DNA of 62,490 nt from Lachnospiraceae bacterium (GCA_024403415.1 JAKSRY010000013.1:1-62490); one strand, 5' to 3'; numbered from the stretch's first letter, positions 43,141 through 53,452 are shown. Made by a program: numbers and translations. Notes: generated by a model not told the origin, from the letters alone.

Positions 43141-44361
43141 ATGAATTTCAGGAATGTCTTTTTAGAATTTGGATACAATAAGGAAGAGATAGATGCTCGC
43201 CTTGAAGAAACATTTCAGAATATGTTTTATGGCCCCGAAGGTGAAAAAATATATTATGAAGTCGGCGACGACATGGGGTACTTTACCGATACCGGAAATA
43301 ACGATGTCAGAACCGAGGGACAAAGCTACGGAATGATGATGTGTGTCCAGTTAAATAAGAAAGAAGAGTTTGACCGCATCTGGAAATGGACAAAAACATA
43401 CATGTATCTTTCAGAGGGCGTTAACGCAGGTTATTTTTGCTGGTCCAACCAGACAGACGGAAAGAAGAATTCCCAGGGACCGGCACCTGACGGAGAAGAA
43501 TTTTTTGCAGCAGCATTGATTCTTGCATCAAGAAGATGGGGAGACGGAGAGGGAATATTTAATTACTCGAATGAAGCAGTTGCAATTATGAAAGCAATGC
43601 TTCATAATCCTGTTCCTATGTATGATTACGAAACAAAGTATATTAAATTTGTTGCCGGCTGTAATTATTCAGATCCGAGTTATCATCTGCCGCACTTCTA
43701 TGAATTATATGCAGATGAACTTAAAAAGAAAGCTGCTGAATGTAAGGATACAGCTGAAGCAGATGAATTGATAAAAGATGCCGGGTTCTATGAAGAAGCA
43801 GCTGTAGAATCTCGTAAATATTTTGAAAAGAGCTGTCATCCCGAGACTGGAATGTCTGCTGAGTATGCACAATACGACGGAACTCCGTTTGAAGGTGAAT
43901 GGACGCAGTGGGGAAGACATGACTATTTTTACTCTGATGCTTACAGAACAGCCGCAAATATGGGACTTGATTACAGCTGGTGCATAGTGAAGAATATAGA
44001 GTGTGCAGCAGTTGAGAAGGAAAGAACGGCAGCACTTCGTAAATTCTTTGAAAAAGAAGTAAAGTTTGATTCTGAAGGACCTCATTTTGGTGTTTATGAA
44101 ATAGATGGAAAGCCGGTGGCAAAGGAAGATGATTCGGAGACTGCTTCTTCGGGAGTGGCGCTTCATCCATATGGATTACTTGCAACACTTGCTATGAGTT
44201 ATCTTGCAACTGATCCTGAAGAAGGAGACAAAGCAGAAGGCTCATGGGCTGTTCGTAAGTTCTGGGAACTCCCTTTACGAAAAGGTAGAAGAAGATATTA
44301 TGACAATTGTCTTTATCTTTTTGCTTTTATGGCTTTAAGTGGAAATTACAGATTCTACTAA
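43141..44361 (+). CDS. GH8 reducing-end xylose-releasing exo-oligoxylanase (406 aa)
   Basis: It releases xylose from the reducing end of xylo-oligosaccharides. It has the (alpha/alpha)6 fold of GH8 with NDVRTEGQSYGMMMCVQL, whose Glu is the general acid (about residue 60), and DYFYSDAYRTAANMGLDYSW, whose Asp is the base (about 269). GPAPDGEEFFAAAL and SSGVALHPYGLLA are further family marks. There is no signal peptide, so it acts on imported oligosaccharides in the cytoplasm, as known for Rex enzymes. Ribosome binding site is weak (AGAAAAG). No xylan uptake genes are adjacent. Confidence 0.92.
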   Translation: MNFRNVFLEFGYNKEEIDARLEETFQNMFYGPEGEKIYYEVGDDMGYFTDTGNNDVRTEGQSYGMMMCVQLNKKEEFDRIWKWTKTYMYLSEGVNAGYFCWSNQTDGKKNSQGPAPDGEEFFAAALILASRRWGDGEGIFNYSNEAVAIMKAMLHNPVPMYDYETKYIKFVAGCNYSDPSYHLPHFYELYADELKKKAAECKDTAEADELIKDAGFYEEAAVESRKYFEKSCHPETGMSAEYAQYDGTPFEGEWTQWGRHDYFYSDAYRTAANMGLDYSWCIVKNIECAAVEKERTAALRKFFEKEVKFDSEGPHFGVYEIDGKPVAKEDDSETASSGVALHPYGLLATLAMSYLATDPEEGDKAEGSWAVRKFWELPLRKGRRRYYDNCLYLFAFMALSGNYRFY

Positions 44362-44419
44362 ATATATTATATTTGTCAGTTGATACATTTATTCATTATT
44401 TATATAAGGAAGGAAAAAT

Positions 44420-45667
44420 ATGCCAAAAGTAACTCCGTTTAAGGCTATACGCCCAAATTCCAAGGTCGCAGATAAATTCTGCGCACTTCCATATGATGTA
44501 TATAACAGAGCAGAAGCAACTGAAGTTGTAAAAGCTAATCCACTTTCTTTTTTGGCAATCGACAGAGCTGAAACATCTTTTAGCAATGCGGTTGATACCT
44601 ATGCACCGGAGGTGTATGCGGCAGCAGCACAAATGTTAAAGATGAGAAGAGAAGACGGAACTTTGATACAGGATGCAAAACCTTCTTATTATATATATGA
44701 ACTTACTATGGATGGAAGAACTCAGACAGGTATTGTTGCCTGCTCATCTGTAGACGACTATGTTAACTCTGTAATTAAGAAACATGAAAATACAAGAGAA
44801 GACAAAGAAATAGACAGAATAAAGCATGTTGATACAACCAACGCACATACCGGTCCTATTTTCCTTGTGTACAGAGCCAAGGATGAAATCAGAAAAATAG
44901 TTCAGGAGACGAAGGATAACAAAAAGCCATTATATGACTTTACATCTGATGACGGCATCAGACACAGAGCATTTATTATTGATGAGAGCGATAAGATAGA
45001 AGCTATCCATTCTACTTTTGAAAATATCGACTGCACATATATTGCAGATGGTCACCACAGATGTGCTTCTGCAGTCAAGGTCGGACTTAAGAGAAGAAAG
45101 GCTGAATCAAAACCATCTGACAGTGAGGGCTATAACAGATTTCTTTCAGTTCTGTTCCCGGATGATGAGCTTATGATTATGCCATACAATCGTGTAGTTA
45201 AAGATATTAATAATAATACGGTCGAAGAACTCTTCGATAAAATTAAGGAAGCAGGATTTGAAATATCGGATGCTGCAAGTGAGGCTGTAGCTCCTGACAA
45301 GAAGGGAAACTTTGGAATGCTTCTTGATGGAAAGTGGTATACCCTCACAGCAAAAGATAAGATTAAGTCAGATGATCCGGTTAAGGGACTGGATGTTTCG
45401 ATTCTGCAGGATAACCTTCTTGGACCTATTCTTGGAATTGCTGATCCAAGAACAGATAAGAGAATTGACTTTGTAGGTGGAATAAGGGGACTTGGTGAAC
45501 TCGAGAAGAGATGTCTTACAGATATGCGTATAGCATTCTCAATGTATCCGACATCTATATCAGAGTTGCTTGAGGTAGCAGATGCAGGTCTGTTAATGCC
45601 GCCAAAGTCTACCTGGTTTGAACCAAAACTCAGATCCGGTATGTTTATTCACAGTCTTGACGACTAA
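44420..45667 (+). CDS. DUF1015 family protein (415 aa)
   Basis: A widespread but uncharacterised protein family. It starts with VTPFKAIRPNSKVADKFCAL and PYDVYN, and has the family signature YIADGHHRCASAV (about residue 212) and GDxD-like turns. The His pair suggests metal or substrate binding. Cytoplasmic. Good AAGGAAGG ribosome binding site. In many Clostridia it neighbours serine or phosphonate metabolism genes; here it stands between GH8 and the ribosomal operon and gives no further clue. Confidence 0.9.
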   Translation: MPKVTPFKAIRPNSKVADKFCALPYDVYNRAEATEVVKANPLSFLAIDRAETSFSNAVDTYAPEVYAAAAQMLKMRREDGTLIQDAKPSYYIYELTMDGRTQTGIVACSSVDDYVNSVIKKHENTREDKEIDRIKHVDTTNAHTGPIFLVYRAKDEIRKIVQETKDNKKPLYDFTSDDGIRHRAFIIDESDKIEAIHSTFENIDCTYIADGHHRCASAVKVGLKRRKAESKPSDSEGYNRFLSVLFPDDELMIMPYNRVVKDINNNTVEELFDKIKEAGFEISDAASEAVAPDKKGNFGMLLDGKWYTLTAKDKIKSDDPVKGLDVSILQDNLLGPILGIADPRTDKRIDFVGGIRGLGELEKRCLTDMRIAFSMYPTSISELLEVADAGLLMPPKSTWFEPKLRSGMFIHSLDD

Positions 45668-45744
45668 ATATAATAGTATGAAAGCAGATATGTAATATAT
45701 TCTGATTTTATATCTTTTAAGGAAATAAAATGTGAGCTCAATAT

Positions 45745-45774
45745 ATTGGTGGTAATTCTTCTGAAACCACCAAT
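45745..45774 (+). terminator. Hairpin after the DUF1015 gene
   Basis: ATTGGTGGT (45745) and ACCACCAAT (45766), perfect 9-bp arms, 12-nt loop. The tail (TATTGGG) is not T-rich. Possibly a terminator with weak release or an RNA stabiliser. Confidence 0.55.
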
Positions 45775-45850
45775 TATTGGGCCTGAATTCTGAATAAAAA
45801 ATTGTACAAATAAAAAAACAAAATTTCGTAAAAAATATCTAAAAAAGTTC

Positions 45851-45879
45851 TTGCAATCCCCTAAACAATATAATATACT
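45851..45879 (+). promoter_or_regulatory. Main promoter of the S10-spc-alpha operon
   Basis: TTGCAA (45851-45856), 17-bp spacer, TATACT (45874-45879). The predicted start at about 45886 is nearly 390 nt ahead of rpsJ. Confidence 0.75.
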
Positions 45880-45885
45880 AATTCA

Positions 45886-46276
45886 TGCTGTGGCATGATA
45901 GCTGTGAAGCGCGAGGTTGCTGTCAGACCGAAAGGTAAGACAGGTTTTCCGTGGAGCGAATGTCAAGGTCCCGTAGATTGTATGAAAACTCATGCATCTA
46001 ATGGATGAAGAAACAGCAATTTACAGGGACGAAGAACCTGACGACAAGTCACTGTACCACAAAATTATGTCTGCCGATGAGCAGAAACACGGGCGTAAAG
46101 ATGCCGGTTGCTGAAATGAGTGGAACTTGCAAACCACTTATTAATAAAGAAAAATGTAGCGCGGGAAACCGCATATATTTTTTGTGACACGACAGGACAC
46201 GCACGGAGATGTGTACAGTCACCGCTTGTTGTACTTAAAAGAAACAATGTAAAAGTACGAAAAGGAGGCGACTTTA
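45886..46276 (+). promoter_or_regulatory. Long structured leader of rpsJ with a possible attenuator
   Basis: The leader has several stems: CTGTC..ACC-GAAA-GGT..GACAG (about 45920-45942), a long-range stem GTCCCGTAGATTG with CAATTTACAGGGAC (about 45969-46035), AGTGG/CCACT (about 46120-46140), and GCGG-GAAA-CCGC (46161-46172) followed by ATATATTTTTT. The last looks like an intrinsic terminator inside the leader, so the operon could be controlled by premature termination, most likely by one of its own proteins (L4 does this in enterobacteria). The sequence is not the enterobacterial S10 leader. Confidence 0.6.
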
Positions 46277-46594
46277 ATGGCAACACAAGTTATGAGAATT
46301 ACTCTCAAGGCTTACGATCATCAGCTTGTTGATGCATCTGCCAAAAAAATCATCGAAACTATCAAGAAGACAGGATCTACTGTAAGCGGTCCGGTACCTC
46401 TTCCTACTAAGAAGGAAGTTGTTACAATCCTTAGAGCTGTACATAAGTATAAGGATTCACGTGAACAGTTCGAACAGAGAACTCACAAGAGACTGATCGA
46501 TATCCTTACACCTACTCCTAAGACAATCGAAGCATTGCAGAAGATTGAAATGCCTGCAGGTGTATACATTGATATTAAGATGAAGGACAAATAA
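46277..46594 (+). CDS. rpsJ: 30S ribosomal protein S10 (105 aa)
   Basis: Component of the 30S head and, as NusE, of antitermination complexes. It has the conserved [32 protein letters not shown] and [15 protein letters not shown] segments over the full length. AAAGGAGG precedes the start. First gene of the operon, behind the long leader. Confidence 0.98.
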   Translation: MATQVMRITLKAYDHQLVDASAKKIIETIKKTGSTVSGPVPLPTKKEVVTILRAVHKYKDSREQFEQRTHKRLIDILTPTPKTIEALQKIEMPAGVYIDIKMKDK

Positions 46595-46611
46595 GTCCAA
46601 AGGTAACTAAA

Positions 46612-46661
46612 GATAAGCAAGTGCTTATCGAACTCTCACTAGAATGGCCCAAACGGGGCCC
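46612..46661 (+). other. Two hairpins in the rpsJ-rplC gap
   Basis: GATAAGCA/TGCTTATC (46612-46629, 2-nt loop) and GGCCC/GGGCC (46646-46660). No T run follows, so transcription should continue. The stems may stabilise or process the mRNA or bind a ribosomal protein. Confidence 0.5.
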
Positions 46662-46684
46662 GCTGTAGATTAAGGAGGAAAGAA

Positions 46685-47362
46685 ATGAAAAAAGCTATTT
46701 TAGCTACAAAAGTCGGAATGACTCAAATCTTCAATGAAGACGGTGTTTTGATTCCCGTAACAGTATTGGAAGCAGGTCCTTGCTTCGTTACACAGATCAA
46801 GACAGTAGAAAATGACGGATATTCAGCTGTTCAGGTTGGTTTCGTTGACAAGAAGGAAAGAATTGTTAACAGAGACAAGGGCGGCAATAAGGAAGTCGTT
46901 AACAGACACGGTGTTTCAAAGGCTTTGAAGGGACACTTCGAAAAAGCCGGAGTTTCATCAAAGAGATTTGTCAGAGAATTCAAGTTTGAAAATGCTGATG
47001 AATTCACATTAGGCCAGGAAATCAAGGCAGATATCTTCGCAGCAGGAGATAAGATTGATGCGTCTGCTACATCAAAGGGAAAAGGATTCCAGGGCGCAAT
47101 CAAGAGACTTGGTCAGCACAGAGGACCTATGCAGCATGGTTCTAAGTTCCATCGTCATCAGGGTTCTAACGGTGCATGTTCATCACCTAGCCGTGTATTC
47201 AAAGGAAAAGGAATGCCCGGACATATGGGATGTGTAAAGGTTACAATTCAGAATCTTGAAGTAGTACGTGTAGATGCTGAAAAGAATCTTCTTTTGGTAA
47301 AGGGAGCTGTTCCCGGACCTAAGAAGGCATTGGTAACCATCAGAGAGACCGTTAAGGCTTAA
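46685..47362 (+). CDS. rplC: 50S ribosomal protein L3 (225 aa)
   Basis: It binds 23S rRNA near the peptidyl-transferase centre. It begins [19 protein letters not shown]; the conserved loop [20 protein letters not shown] (about residues 140-160) and GKGMPGHMG follow. AAGGAGG precedes the start. Complete. Confidence 0.98.
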   Translation: MKKAILATKVGMTQIFNEDGVLIPVTVLEAGPCFVTQIKTVENDGYSAVQVGFVDKKERIVNRDKGGNKEVVNRHGVSKALKGHFEKAGVSSKRFVREFKFENADEFTLGQEIKADIFAAGDKIDASATSKGKGFQGAIKRLGQHRGPMQHGSKFHRHQGSNGACSSPSRVFKGKGMPGHMGCVKVTIQNLEVVRVDAEKNLLLVKGAVPGPKKALVTIRETVKA

Positions 47363-47390
47363 TGGATGATGAAAGGAGGAAACTTAAGTT

Positions 47391-48011
47391 ATGGCAAACG
47401 TATCTGTTTATAATATGGAAGGCAAGGAAGTTGGTACGATTGAGCTTAATGACAGCGTGTTCGGCGTAGAAATCAACGAACATCTTGTACATATGGCAGT
47501 TGTACAGCAGCTTGCTAACAATCGTCAGGGTACTCAGAAAGCTAAGACTCGCGCTGAAGTATCAGGAGGCGGAAGAAAACCTTGGAGACAGAAAGGAACC
47601 GGACATGCTCGTCAGGGTTCAACAAGATCTCCTCAGTGGACAGGCGGTGGAGTTGTATTTGCTCCGGTACCTAGAGACTATTCTTTCAAGCTTAACAAGA
47701 AAGAAAAGAGAGCTGCTGTTAAGAGCGCATTAACAAGCAGAGTAATCGATGGAAAGCTTATCGTACTTGATGAACTCAAGCTTGACGAAATCAAGACAAA
47801 GAAGTTCCAGAAGGTTATGGATAACATTAAAGTAAACAAGGCATTGGTTGTTTTGGCTGAGATGGATAAGAATGTTATTCTTTCAGCAAGAAACATTCCT
47901 AATGTAAACACTGCTCAGGCAAGTGATATTAATGTATATGACATCTTAAAGGGAGATACACTTGTATTAACCAAGGATGCAGTAGCAAAGATTGAGGAGG
48001 TGTATGCATAA
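47391..48011 (+). CDS. rplD: 50S ribosomal protein L4 (206 aa)
   Basis: It lines the exit tunnel and is the autogenous repressor of the S10 operon in E. coli. It has the extended loop [20 protein letters not shown] (about residues 59-78) and [13 protein letters not shown]. Its stop overlaps the rplW start (TAATG), giving coupling. AAAGGAGG ribosome binding site. Confidence 0.98.
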   Translation: MANVSVYNMEGKEVGTIELNDSVFGVEINEHLVHMAVVQQLANNRQGTQKAKTRAEVSGGGRKPWRQKGTGHARQGSTRSPQWTGGGVVFAPVPRDYSFKLNKKEKRAAVKSALTSRVIDGKLIVLDELKLDEIKTKKFQKVMDNIKVNKALVVLAEMDKNVILSARNIPNVNTAQASDINVYDILKGDTLVLTKDAVAKIEEVYA

Positions 48012-48310
48012 TGGCAGATATTAAGTATTATGACGTTATCTTAAAGCCAGTTGTAACCGGCGAGAGTATGTCGTCTATGGGCGAAAAGAAATATACCTTC
48101 TATGTTCATACTGAAGCAAACAAGTCTATGATCAAAGAAGCTGTTGAAAAGATGTTCGACGGCGTTAAGGTTAAGAAAGTTAACACAATGAACCTTGACG
48201 GAAAGAAAAAGAGACGTGGCTATGTATTCGGAAGAACAGCTAAGCAGAAGAAAGCTATGGTTTGGCTTACCGATGACAGTAAAGATATCGAGATTTTCTC
48301 AGGTCTTTAA
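48011..48310 (+). CDS. rplW: 50S ribosomal protein L23 (99 aa)
   Basis: Sits at the exit tunnel and docks SRP and trigger factor. It shows YYDVILKPVVTGESMSSMGE and the conserved KVNTMNLDGKKKRRGYVFGR. Overlaps the rplD stop by one base; GAGGAGG lies just upstream within rplD. Confidence 0.97.
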   Translation: MADIKYYDVILKPVVTGESMSSMGEKKYTFYVHTEANKSMIKEAVEKMFDGVKVKKVNTMNLDGKKKRRGYVFGRTAKQKKAMVWLTDDSKDIEIFSGL

Positions 48311-48332
48311 ATCGATGAAAGGAGAATAAGTC

Positions 48333-49175
48333 ATGGGAATTAAAAAATATAATCCATATACACCTTCCAGAAGAAATATGACCGGTTCTGACTTTTCAGA
48401 GATCACAAAGAAGACTCCAGAGAAATCTTTGTGCGTATCTCAGTCAAAGACAGCCGGACGTAACAATCAGGGAAAAATAACTGTTAGACATCACGGTGGT
48501 GGTGCTAAGCAGAAGTACAGAATCATTGATTTCAAGCGTTTGAAGGATGGAATTCCTGCAACAGTAATCGGAATCGAATATGATCCTAACAGAACAGCTA
48601 ATATCGCACTTATCTGTTATGCAGATGGTGAGAAAGCATATATCCTTGCACCTGAAGGACTTACAGATGGCATGAAGGTTATGAATGGACCTGAAGCTGA
48701 AGTAAGAGTTGGAAATTGTCTTCCTTTGGAGATGATTCCTGTAGGTACTATGATTCACAACATTGAGCTTTATCCCGGAAAGGGCGGACAGCTTGTTCGT
48801 TCAGCAGGTAACAGCGCTCAGTTGATGGCTAAAGAAGGAAAGTACGCAACATTACGTCTTCCTTCAGGCGAAATGAGAATGGTTCCTATTATCTGTAGAG
48901 CAACTATTGGTGTTGTTGGTAACGTTGATCACAACCTTATCAAGATTGGTAAGGCAGGACGTAAGCGTCACATGGGCATTCGTCCTACAGTTCGTGGATC
49001 TGTTATGAACCCTAATGACCATCCACACGGAGGTGGTGAAGGTCGTGCACCTATCGGTCGTCCCGGTCCATGCACACCTTGGGGTAAGCCTGCTCTTGGT
49101 CTTAAGACAAGAAAGAAGAAGAAGGCTTCCAACAAGTTGATCGTAAGAAGACGCGATGGTAAGGCTATCAAGTAA
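48333..49175 (+). CDS. rplB: 50S ribosomal protein L2 (280 aa)
   Basis: Needed for peptidyl transfer and subunit association. It has [20 protein letters not shown], the C-terminal [20 protein letters not shown] with the functional His, and the end [12 protein letters not shown]. Full length. AAAGGAG ribosome binding site. Confidence 0.98.
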   Translation: MGIKKYNPYTPSRRNMTGSDFSEITKKTPEKSLCVSQSKTAGRNNQGKITVRHHGGGAKQKYRIIDFKRLKDGIPATVIGIEYDPNRTANIALICYADGEKAYILAPEGLTDGMKVMNGPEAEVRVGNCLPLEMIPVGTMIHNIELYPGKGGQLVRSAGNSAQLMAKEGKYATLRLPSGEMRMVPIICRATIGVVGNVDHNLIKIGKAGRKRHMGIRPTVRGSVMNPNDHPHGGGEGRAPIGRPGPCTPWGKPALGLKTRKKKKASNKLIVRRRDGKAIK

Positions 49176-49193
49176 TAGGAGGAGAGAAGAAAA

Positions 49194-49475
49194 ATGGCTA
49201 GATCACTTAAAAAAGGACCTTTTGCAGATGCTTATTTGCTGAAAAAGGTAGATGCTATGAATGCATCCGGACAGAAGCAGGTTATTAAGACCTGGTCACG
49301 TCGTTCTACAATCTTCCCTTCTTTTGTGGGACATACATTTGCAGTACACGACGGAAGAAAGCATATTCCTGTATATGTAACAGAGGATATGGTTGGTCAT
49401 AAATTAGGCGAATTCGTTGCTACCAGAACCTTCAGAGGTCATGGTAAGGACGAGAAGAAGTCTAAGGTTAGGTAA
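49194..49475 (+). CDS. rpsS: 30S ribosomal protein S19 (93 aa)
   Basis: Binds 16S rRNA in the 30S head. [38 protein letters not shown] and [14 protein letters not shown] are conserved. GGAGGAG ribosome binding site; 18-nt gap from rplB. Confidence 0.98.
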   Translation: MARSLKKGPFADAYLLKKVDAMNASGQKQVIKTWSRRSTIFPSFVGHTFAVHDGRKHIPVYVTEDMVGHKLGEFVATRTFRGHGKDEKKSKVR

Positions 49476-49490
49476 GATAGGAGGTTTATC

Positions 49491-49895
49491 ATGGCAAAAG
49501 GACATAGATCCCAGATTAAGAGAGAAAGAAATGCGCAGAAAGATATCAGACCTTCAGCTAAATTATCTTACGCTAGAATTTCTGTTCAGAAGGCGTGTTT
49601 TGTATTAGATGCCATTCGTGGCAAGGATGTTGATTCTGCTCTTGGTATTCTGACCTACAGCCCAAGATATGGCTCAGCTATCATTAAGAAGCTTCTTGAG
49701 TCAGCTAAGGCTAATGCAGAGTACTTATACAGCCAGGATCCTACCAAGTATCCCAATCCTGAGAACCTTGTTGTAGCAGCTTGCTACGCAGACAAGGGTC
49801 CTACAATGAAGAGAGTACAGCCCAGAGCACAGGGTAGAGCTTACAGAATCGAAAAGAGAATGAGCCACATTACTGTTGTTTTGGATGAAAGATAA
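49491..49895 (+). CDS. rplV: 50S ribosomal protein L22 (134 aa)
   Basis: It lines the exit tunnel; its beta-hairpin is [20 protein letters not shown] near the C-terminus. Compared with B. subtilis L22 (113 aa) it carries about 15 extra N-terminal residues ([18 protein letters not shown]), a form seen in Lachnospiraceae. AGGAGG ribosome binding site. Confidence 0.97.
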   Translation: MAKGHRSQIKRERNAQKDIRPSAKLSYARISVQKACFVLDAIRGKDVDSALGILTYSPRYGSAIIKKLLESAKANAEYLYSQDPTKYPNPENLVVAACYADKGPTMKRVQPRAQGRAYRIEKRMSHITVVLDER

Positions 49896-49909
49896 GGAGG
49901 ATTAGGAGA

Positions 49910-50587
49910 ATGGGTCAGAAAGTTAATCCGCACGGCTTAAGAGTCGGTATTATTAAGGATTGGAATTCAAGATGGTATGCAGATGATAATAATTTTGCAG
50001 ACTTTCTTATTGAAGATAACCAGATTAGAAAGTACCTCAAAGAGAAGCTTTACAGTGCAGGTGTTGCTAAGATCGAAATCGAAAGAACAGCTGACAGAGT
50101 CAAGGTTATCGTATTTACAGCTAAGCCAAGCGCAGTAATCGGTAAGGGCGGAGCTAAGATTGAAGTTACTAAGAAAGAGATCACAAAGCTTACAGGCGGT
50201 AAGAAGATTTCATTAGATATTAAGGAAATCAAGCGTCCTGACAGAGATGCTCAGTTAGTAGCAGAAAATATTGCACAGCAGTTGGAAAATCGTGTATCTT
50301 TCCGTCGTGCTATGAAGTCTTGCATGGGAAGAACCATGAGAGCAGGTGTTCTTGGTATCAAGACATGTTGTTCAGGTCGTTTAGGTGGAGCAGATATCGC
50401 TCGTTCAGAGTTCTATTCTGAAGGAACTATTCCTCTTCAGACATTACGTGCTGATATCGAATATGGTTTTGCTGAAGCAGACACAACATATGGTAAGGTA
50501 GGCGTTAAGGTATGGATCTATAAGGGTGAAGTACTTCCTACTAAGAAGAATGAAGAAGAAATTGTTGAGGAAGGGAGCGATAAATAA
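49910..50587 (+). CDS. rpsC: 30S ribosomal protein S3 (225 aa)
   Basis: It lies at the mRNA entry site and has helicase activity with S4. [20 protein letters not shown], the KH domain [14 protein letters not shown] and [15 protein letters not shown] are all present. Its stop is immediately before the rplP start. GGAGG ribosome binding site. Confidence 0.98.
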   Translation: MGQKVNPHGLRVGIIKDWNSRWYADDNNFADFLIEDNQIRKYLKEKLYSAGVAKIEIERTADRVKVIVFTAKPSAVIGKGGAKIEVTKKEITKLTGGKKISLDIKEIKRPDRDAQLVAENIAQQLENRVSFRRAMKSCMGRTMRAGVLGIKTCCSGRLGGADIARSEFYSEGTIPLQTLRADIEYGFAEADTTYGKVGVKVWIYKGEVLPTKKNEEEIVEEGSDK

Positions 50588-51013
50588 ATGTTAATGCCAA
50601 AAAGAGTAAAGCGTCGTAAGCAGTTCCGTGGCTCAATGGCCGGAAAAGCTACACGTGGAAATAAAATCTGTTATGGTGAATACGGAATCGTAGCAACAGA
50701 ACCATGCTGGATTAAGTCTAATCAGATTGAAGCAGCCAGAGTTGCGATGACACGTTACATCAAGCGTGGTGGTAAAGTTTGGATCAAGATCTTCCCTGAC
50801 AAGCCTATTACAAATAAGCCTCTCGGCGTTCGTATGGGTAAAGGTAAAGGTGCTACAGAATTTTGGGTAGCAGTTGTTAAACCCGGACGTGTAATGTTTG
50901 AAATTGCAGGAGTACCTGAAGAGGTAGCTAGAGAAGCATTGCGTTTGGCAACTCACAAGCTTCCTTGCAAGTGTAAGGTTGTTGCAAAAGCAGACTTGGA
51001 AGGTGGTGTATAA
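50588..51013 (+). CDS. rplP: 50S ribosomal protein L16 (141 aa)
   Basis: Near the A-site tRNA. It starts [15 protein letters not shown] directly after the rpsC stop codon (0-nt gap) and has [14 protein letters not shown]-like [20 protein letters not shown]. The ribosome binding site GAGGAAGGGAG lies in the rpsC end, so translation is coupled. Confidence 0.97.
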   Translation: MLMPKRVKRRKQFRGSMAGKATRGNKICYGEYGIVATEPCWIKSNQIEAARVAMTRYIKRGGKVWIKIFPDKPITNKPLGVRMGKGKGATEFWVAVVKPGRVMFEIAGVPEEVAREALRLATHKLPCKCKVVAKADLEGGV

Positions 51014-51014
51014 A

Positions 51015-51215
51015 ATGAGTAAGTATTTACAGGAATTAAAGAATAAATCAAATGCAGAGTTACAACAGGATTTACTTGCTGCTAAAAAAGAGCTTTTCAA
51101 TTTGAGATTCCAGAATGCAACTCAGCAGTTAAAGAATACCGCCAGAATCACTGAAGTACGTAAGAACATTGCCAGAATTCAGACAGTTATGACTGAAAAG
51201 GCAAAAGAAGCGTAA
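51015..51215 (+). CDS. rpmC: 50S ribosomal protein L29 (66 aa)
   Basis: Small exit-tunnel protein. [20 protein letters not shown] and [18 protein letters not shown] are typical. An upstream in-frame ATG (50979) lies inside rplP; ATG 51015, preceded by GGAAGGTGG, is the family start. Starts 1 nt after the rplP stop. Confidence 0.96.
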   Translation: MSKYLQELKNKSNAELQQDLLAAKKELFNLRFQNATQQLKNTARITEVRKNIARIQTVMTEKAKEA

Positions 51216-51257
51216 TAAGGCGGACATGGAACTCATTTAGAAAGGAGACTTACAGTC

Positions 51258-51515
51258 GTGGAAGAAAGAAATTTAAGAAAAACACGTGTGGGCAAAGTTG
51301 TCAGCAATAAGATGGACAAGACTATTGTTGTTGCTATTGAGAATCATGTAAAGCACCCGCTCTATAAGAAGATTGTAAAAGATACTTATAAGTTGAAGGC
51401 TCATGATGAGAACAACGAATGCCAGATCGGTGATACAGTTAAAGTAATGGAAACAAGACCTCTCTCAAAGGATAAGAGATGGAGACTTGTTGAGATTGTA
51501 GAGAAAGTTAAGTAA
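51258..51515 (+). CDS. rpsQ: 30S ribosomal protein S17 (85 aa)
   Basis: Primary 16S rRNA-binding protein. GTG start at 51258 (AAAGGAGAC in front); no ATG alternative gives the N-terminus [40 protein letters not shown] is conserved. Confidence 0.97.
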   Translation: MEERNLRKTRVGKVVSNKMDKTIVVAIENHVKHPLYKKIVKDTYKLKAHDENNECQIGDTVKVMETRPLSKDKRWRLVEIVEKVK

Positions 51516-51533
51516 TTTGGAAGGAGAATTAGC

Positions 51534-51902
51534 ATGATTCAACAGGAAAGCAGATTAAAAGTTGCTGACAATACCGGTGCTAAGGAAATCCTTTGCATTA
51601 GAGTTGTTGGCGGATCTACAAGAAGATATGCTCAGATTGGTGACGTAATTGTTGCTACAGTTAAGGATTCAACTCCCGGCGGTATCGTTAAGAAGGGTGA
51701 TGTTGTTAAAGCTGTAGTTGTACGTACTGTTAAGGGCGCACGTCGTAAAGATGGTTCATACATTAAGTTTGATGAGAACGCAGCTGTTATCATCAAGGAT
51801 GACAAGACTCCAAGAGGAACACGTATTTTTGGACCCGTAGCAAGAGAGCTTCGTGAGAAACAGTTTATGAAGATTGTTTCCTTGGCTCCAGAAGTATTAT
51901 AG
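51534..51902 (+). CDS. rplN: 50S ribosomal protein L14 (122 aa)
   Basis: It forms an inter-subunit bridge. [20 protein letters not shown] and the C-terminus [10 protein letters not shown] are the usual ends; length is exact for the family. AAGGAGA ribosome binding site. Confidence 0.98.
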   Translation: MIQQESRLKVADNTGAKEILCIRVVGGSTRRYAQIGDVIVATVKDSTPGGIVKKGDVVKAVVVRTVKGARRKDGSYIKFDENAAVIIKDDKTPRGTRIFGPVARELREKQFMKIVSLAPEVL

Positions 51903-51914
51903 GAGGAGACGATA

Positions 51915-52223
51915 ATGGCAAGTTTAAAGATTAAGAAAGGTGATACAGTTCAGGTTATCGCTGGTAAAGATAAGGGTTCTGAAGGTAAGGTTCTTTCAGT
52001 TGATATCAAGAACAACAAGGTAGTTGTTGAAGGTGTTAACATCGTAACCAAGCACGTTAAGCAGAACCAGGGCGCACAGGGCTCTATCATTCAGAAGGAA
52101 GCTCCTATGGACATTTCAAATGTTATGTATGTTCATAAGGGTAAGGCAGTACGTGTTGGCTTTAAGATGGACGGAGATAAGAAAGTTCGTATTGCAAAGC
52201 CATCAGGTGATGTTATTGACTAA
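51915..52223 (+). CDS. rplX: 50S ribosomal protein L24 (102 aa)
   Basis: Assembly initiator with a KOW motif ([20 protein letters not shown], residues 7-26). GGAGGAG ribosome binding site; 12 nt after rplN. Confidence 0.97.
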   Translation: MASLKIKKGDTVQVIAGKDKGSEGKVLSVDIKNNKVVVEGVNIVTKHVKQNQGAQGSIIQKEAPMDISNVMYVHKGKAVRVGFKMDGDKKVRIAKPSGDVID

Positions 52224-52246
52224 TTCTGGGAAAGGAGAGCATTAGC

Positions 52247-52786
52247 GTGAGCAGATTAAAAGATCAATATAAGAACGAGATCGTAGATGCTATGATCAAG
52301 AAGTTCGGATATAAGAATATTATGGAAGTTCCTAAGCTTGACAAAATCGTCGTTAACATGGGCGTTGGTGAAGCTAAAGAAAATGCTAAAGTATTAGATT
52401 CTGCTATTAAGGACATGGAGACAATCACAGGTCAGAAGGCAGTTCTTACTAAGGCTAAGAAGTCAATCGCTAACTTTAAGCTTAGAGAAGGAATGAACAT
52501 CGGATGTAAGGTTACACTTCGTGGTGAAAAGATGTATGAGTTCCTTGATCGTTTGGTTAATTTAGCACTTCCTCGTGTACGTGACTTCAGAGGAGTTAAT
52601 CCTAACGCATTTGATGGAAGAGGAAATTACGCTCTTGGTATTAAGGAGCAGTTAATCTTCCCTGAAATCGAGTATGATAAGATTGACAAGGTTAGAGGTA
52701 TGGATGTAATCTTCGTTACAACTGCAAAGACTGACGAAGAGGCACGCGAGCTGTTAACACTGTTTAACATGCCTTTCGCAAAGTAG
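52247..52786 (+). CDS. rplE: 50S ribosomal protein L5 (179 aa)
   Basis: 5S rRNA-binding protein. GTG start (52247) after GGAGAGCATTAGC. Conserved [40 protein letters not shown] and [20 protein letters not shown]. Confidence 0.98.
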   Translation: MSRLKDQYKNEIVDAMIKKFGYKNIMEVPKLDKIVVNMGVGEAKENAKVLDSAIKDMETITGQKAVLTKAKKSIANFKLREGMNIGCKVTLRGEKMYEFLDRLVNLALPRVRDFRGVNPNAFDGRGNYALGIKEQLIFPEIEYDKIDKVRGMDVIFVTTAKTDEEARELLTLFNMPFAK

Positions 52787-52802
52787 TATCAGGAGGAAAG
52801 AA

Positions 52803-52988
52803 ATGGCTAAAACATCTATGAAGGTAAAGCAGCAGCGCAAACCTAAGTTTTCTACTCAGGCCTACAGCCGTTGCAGAATATGTGGACGTCCACATGCATA
52901 TTTAAGAAAATACGGAATCTGCAGATGTTGTTTCCGTGACCTTGCTTACAAGGGAGAAATCCCCGGTGTTAAGAAGGCAAGCTGGTAA
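52803..52988 (+). CDS. rpsN: 30S ribosomal protein S14, zinc-binding type (61 aa)
   Basis: The short zinc form: CRICGRPH and CRCCFR provide the four Cys (residues about 24-43). In Firmicutes a zinc-free paralogue often exists elsewhere as a low-zinc replacement. AGGAGG ribosome binding site. Confidence 0.97.
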   Translation: MAKTSMKVKQQRKPKFSTQAYSRCRICGRPHAYLRKYGICRCCFRDLAYKGEIPGVKKASW

Positions 52989-53008
52989 TTATTAAGGAGG
53001 AAAGAAAG

Positions 53009-53410
53009 ATGACAATGAGTGATCCTATTGCAGATATGCTTACAAGAATTCGTAATGCAAATACTGCTAAACATGATACAGTAGATGTTCCTTCTTCTAA
53101 AATGAAGCTGGCTATTGCAGATATTCTTTTGGATGAGGGATTTATCAAAAAGTATGATTTGGTTGAAGAAGGCAACTTTAAGACAATTCGTATCACCTTA
53201 AAGTATGGCGCTGACCGTAATGACAGAGTAATCAGCGGTTTGAAGAGAATTTCAAAGCCCGGTCTTAGAATTTACGCTGGTAAGGAAGAACTTCCCAGAG
53301 TATTAGGAGGACTTGGTATTGCAATTATTTCAACCAACCAGGGCGTAATCACAGACAAGAAGGCAAGAGAACTCCAGGTAGGTGGAGAAGTATTGGCTTA
53401 CGTTTGGTAA
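53009..53410 (+). CDS. rpsH: 30S ribosomal protein S8 (133 aa)
   Basis: Central domain protein and spc operon repressor in E. coli. [20 protein letters not shown] opens it and [20 protein letters not shown] closes it. The start may be ATG 53009 or 53015 (MSDP); AAGGAGG favours the first. Confidence 0.97.
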   Translation: MTMSDPIADMLTRIRNANTAKHDTVDVPSSKMKLAIADILLDEGFIKKYDLVEEGNFKTIRITLKYGADRNDRVISGLKRISKPGLRIYAGKEELPRVLGGLGIAIISTNQGVITDKKARELQVGGEVLAYVW

Positions 53411-53452
53411 TTTGTAATTATTGTTAGTTGATAAATTTAAGGAGGTACGGGC

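Noticed and set aside
43705-44188. Long minus-strand open frames inside the GH8 gene
   Set aside because: They lie opposite a well-supported enzyme, have no ribosome binding site, and their composition is that of reverse-complemented codons.
53009-53196. Minus-strand frames opposite ribosomal protein genes (rpsH, rplF, rpsE and others)
   Set aside because: All are shadows of highly conserved ribosomal genes.
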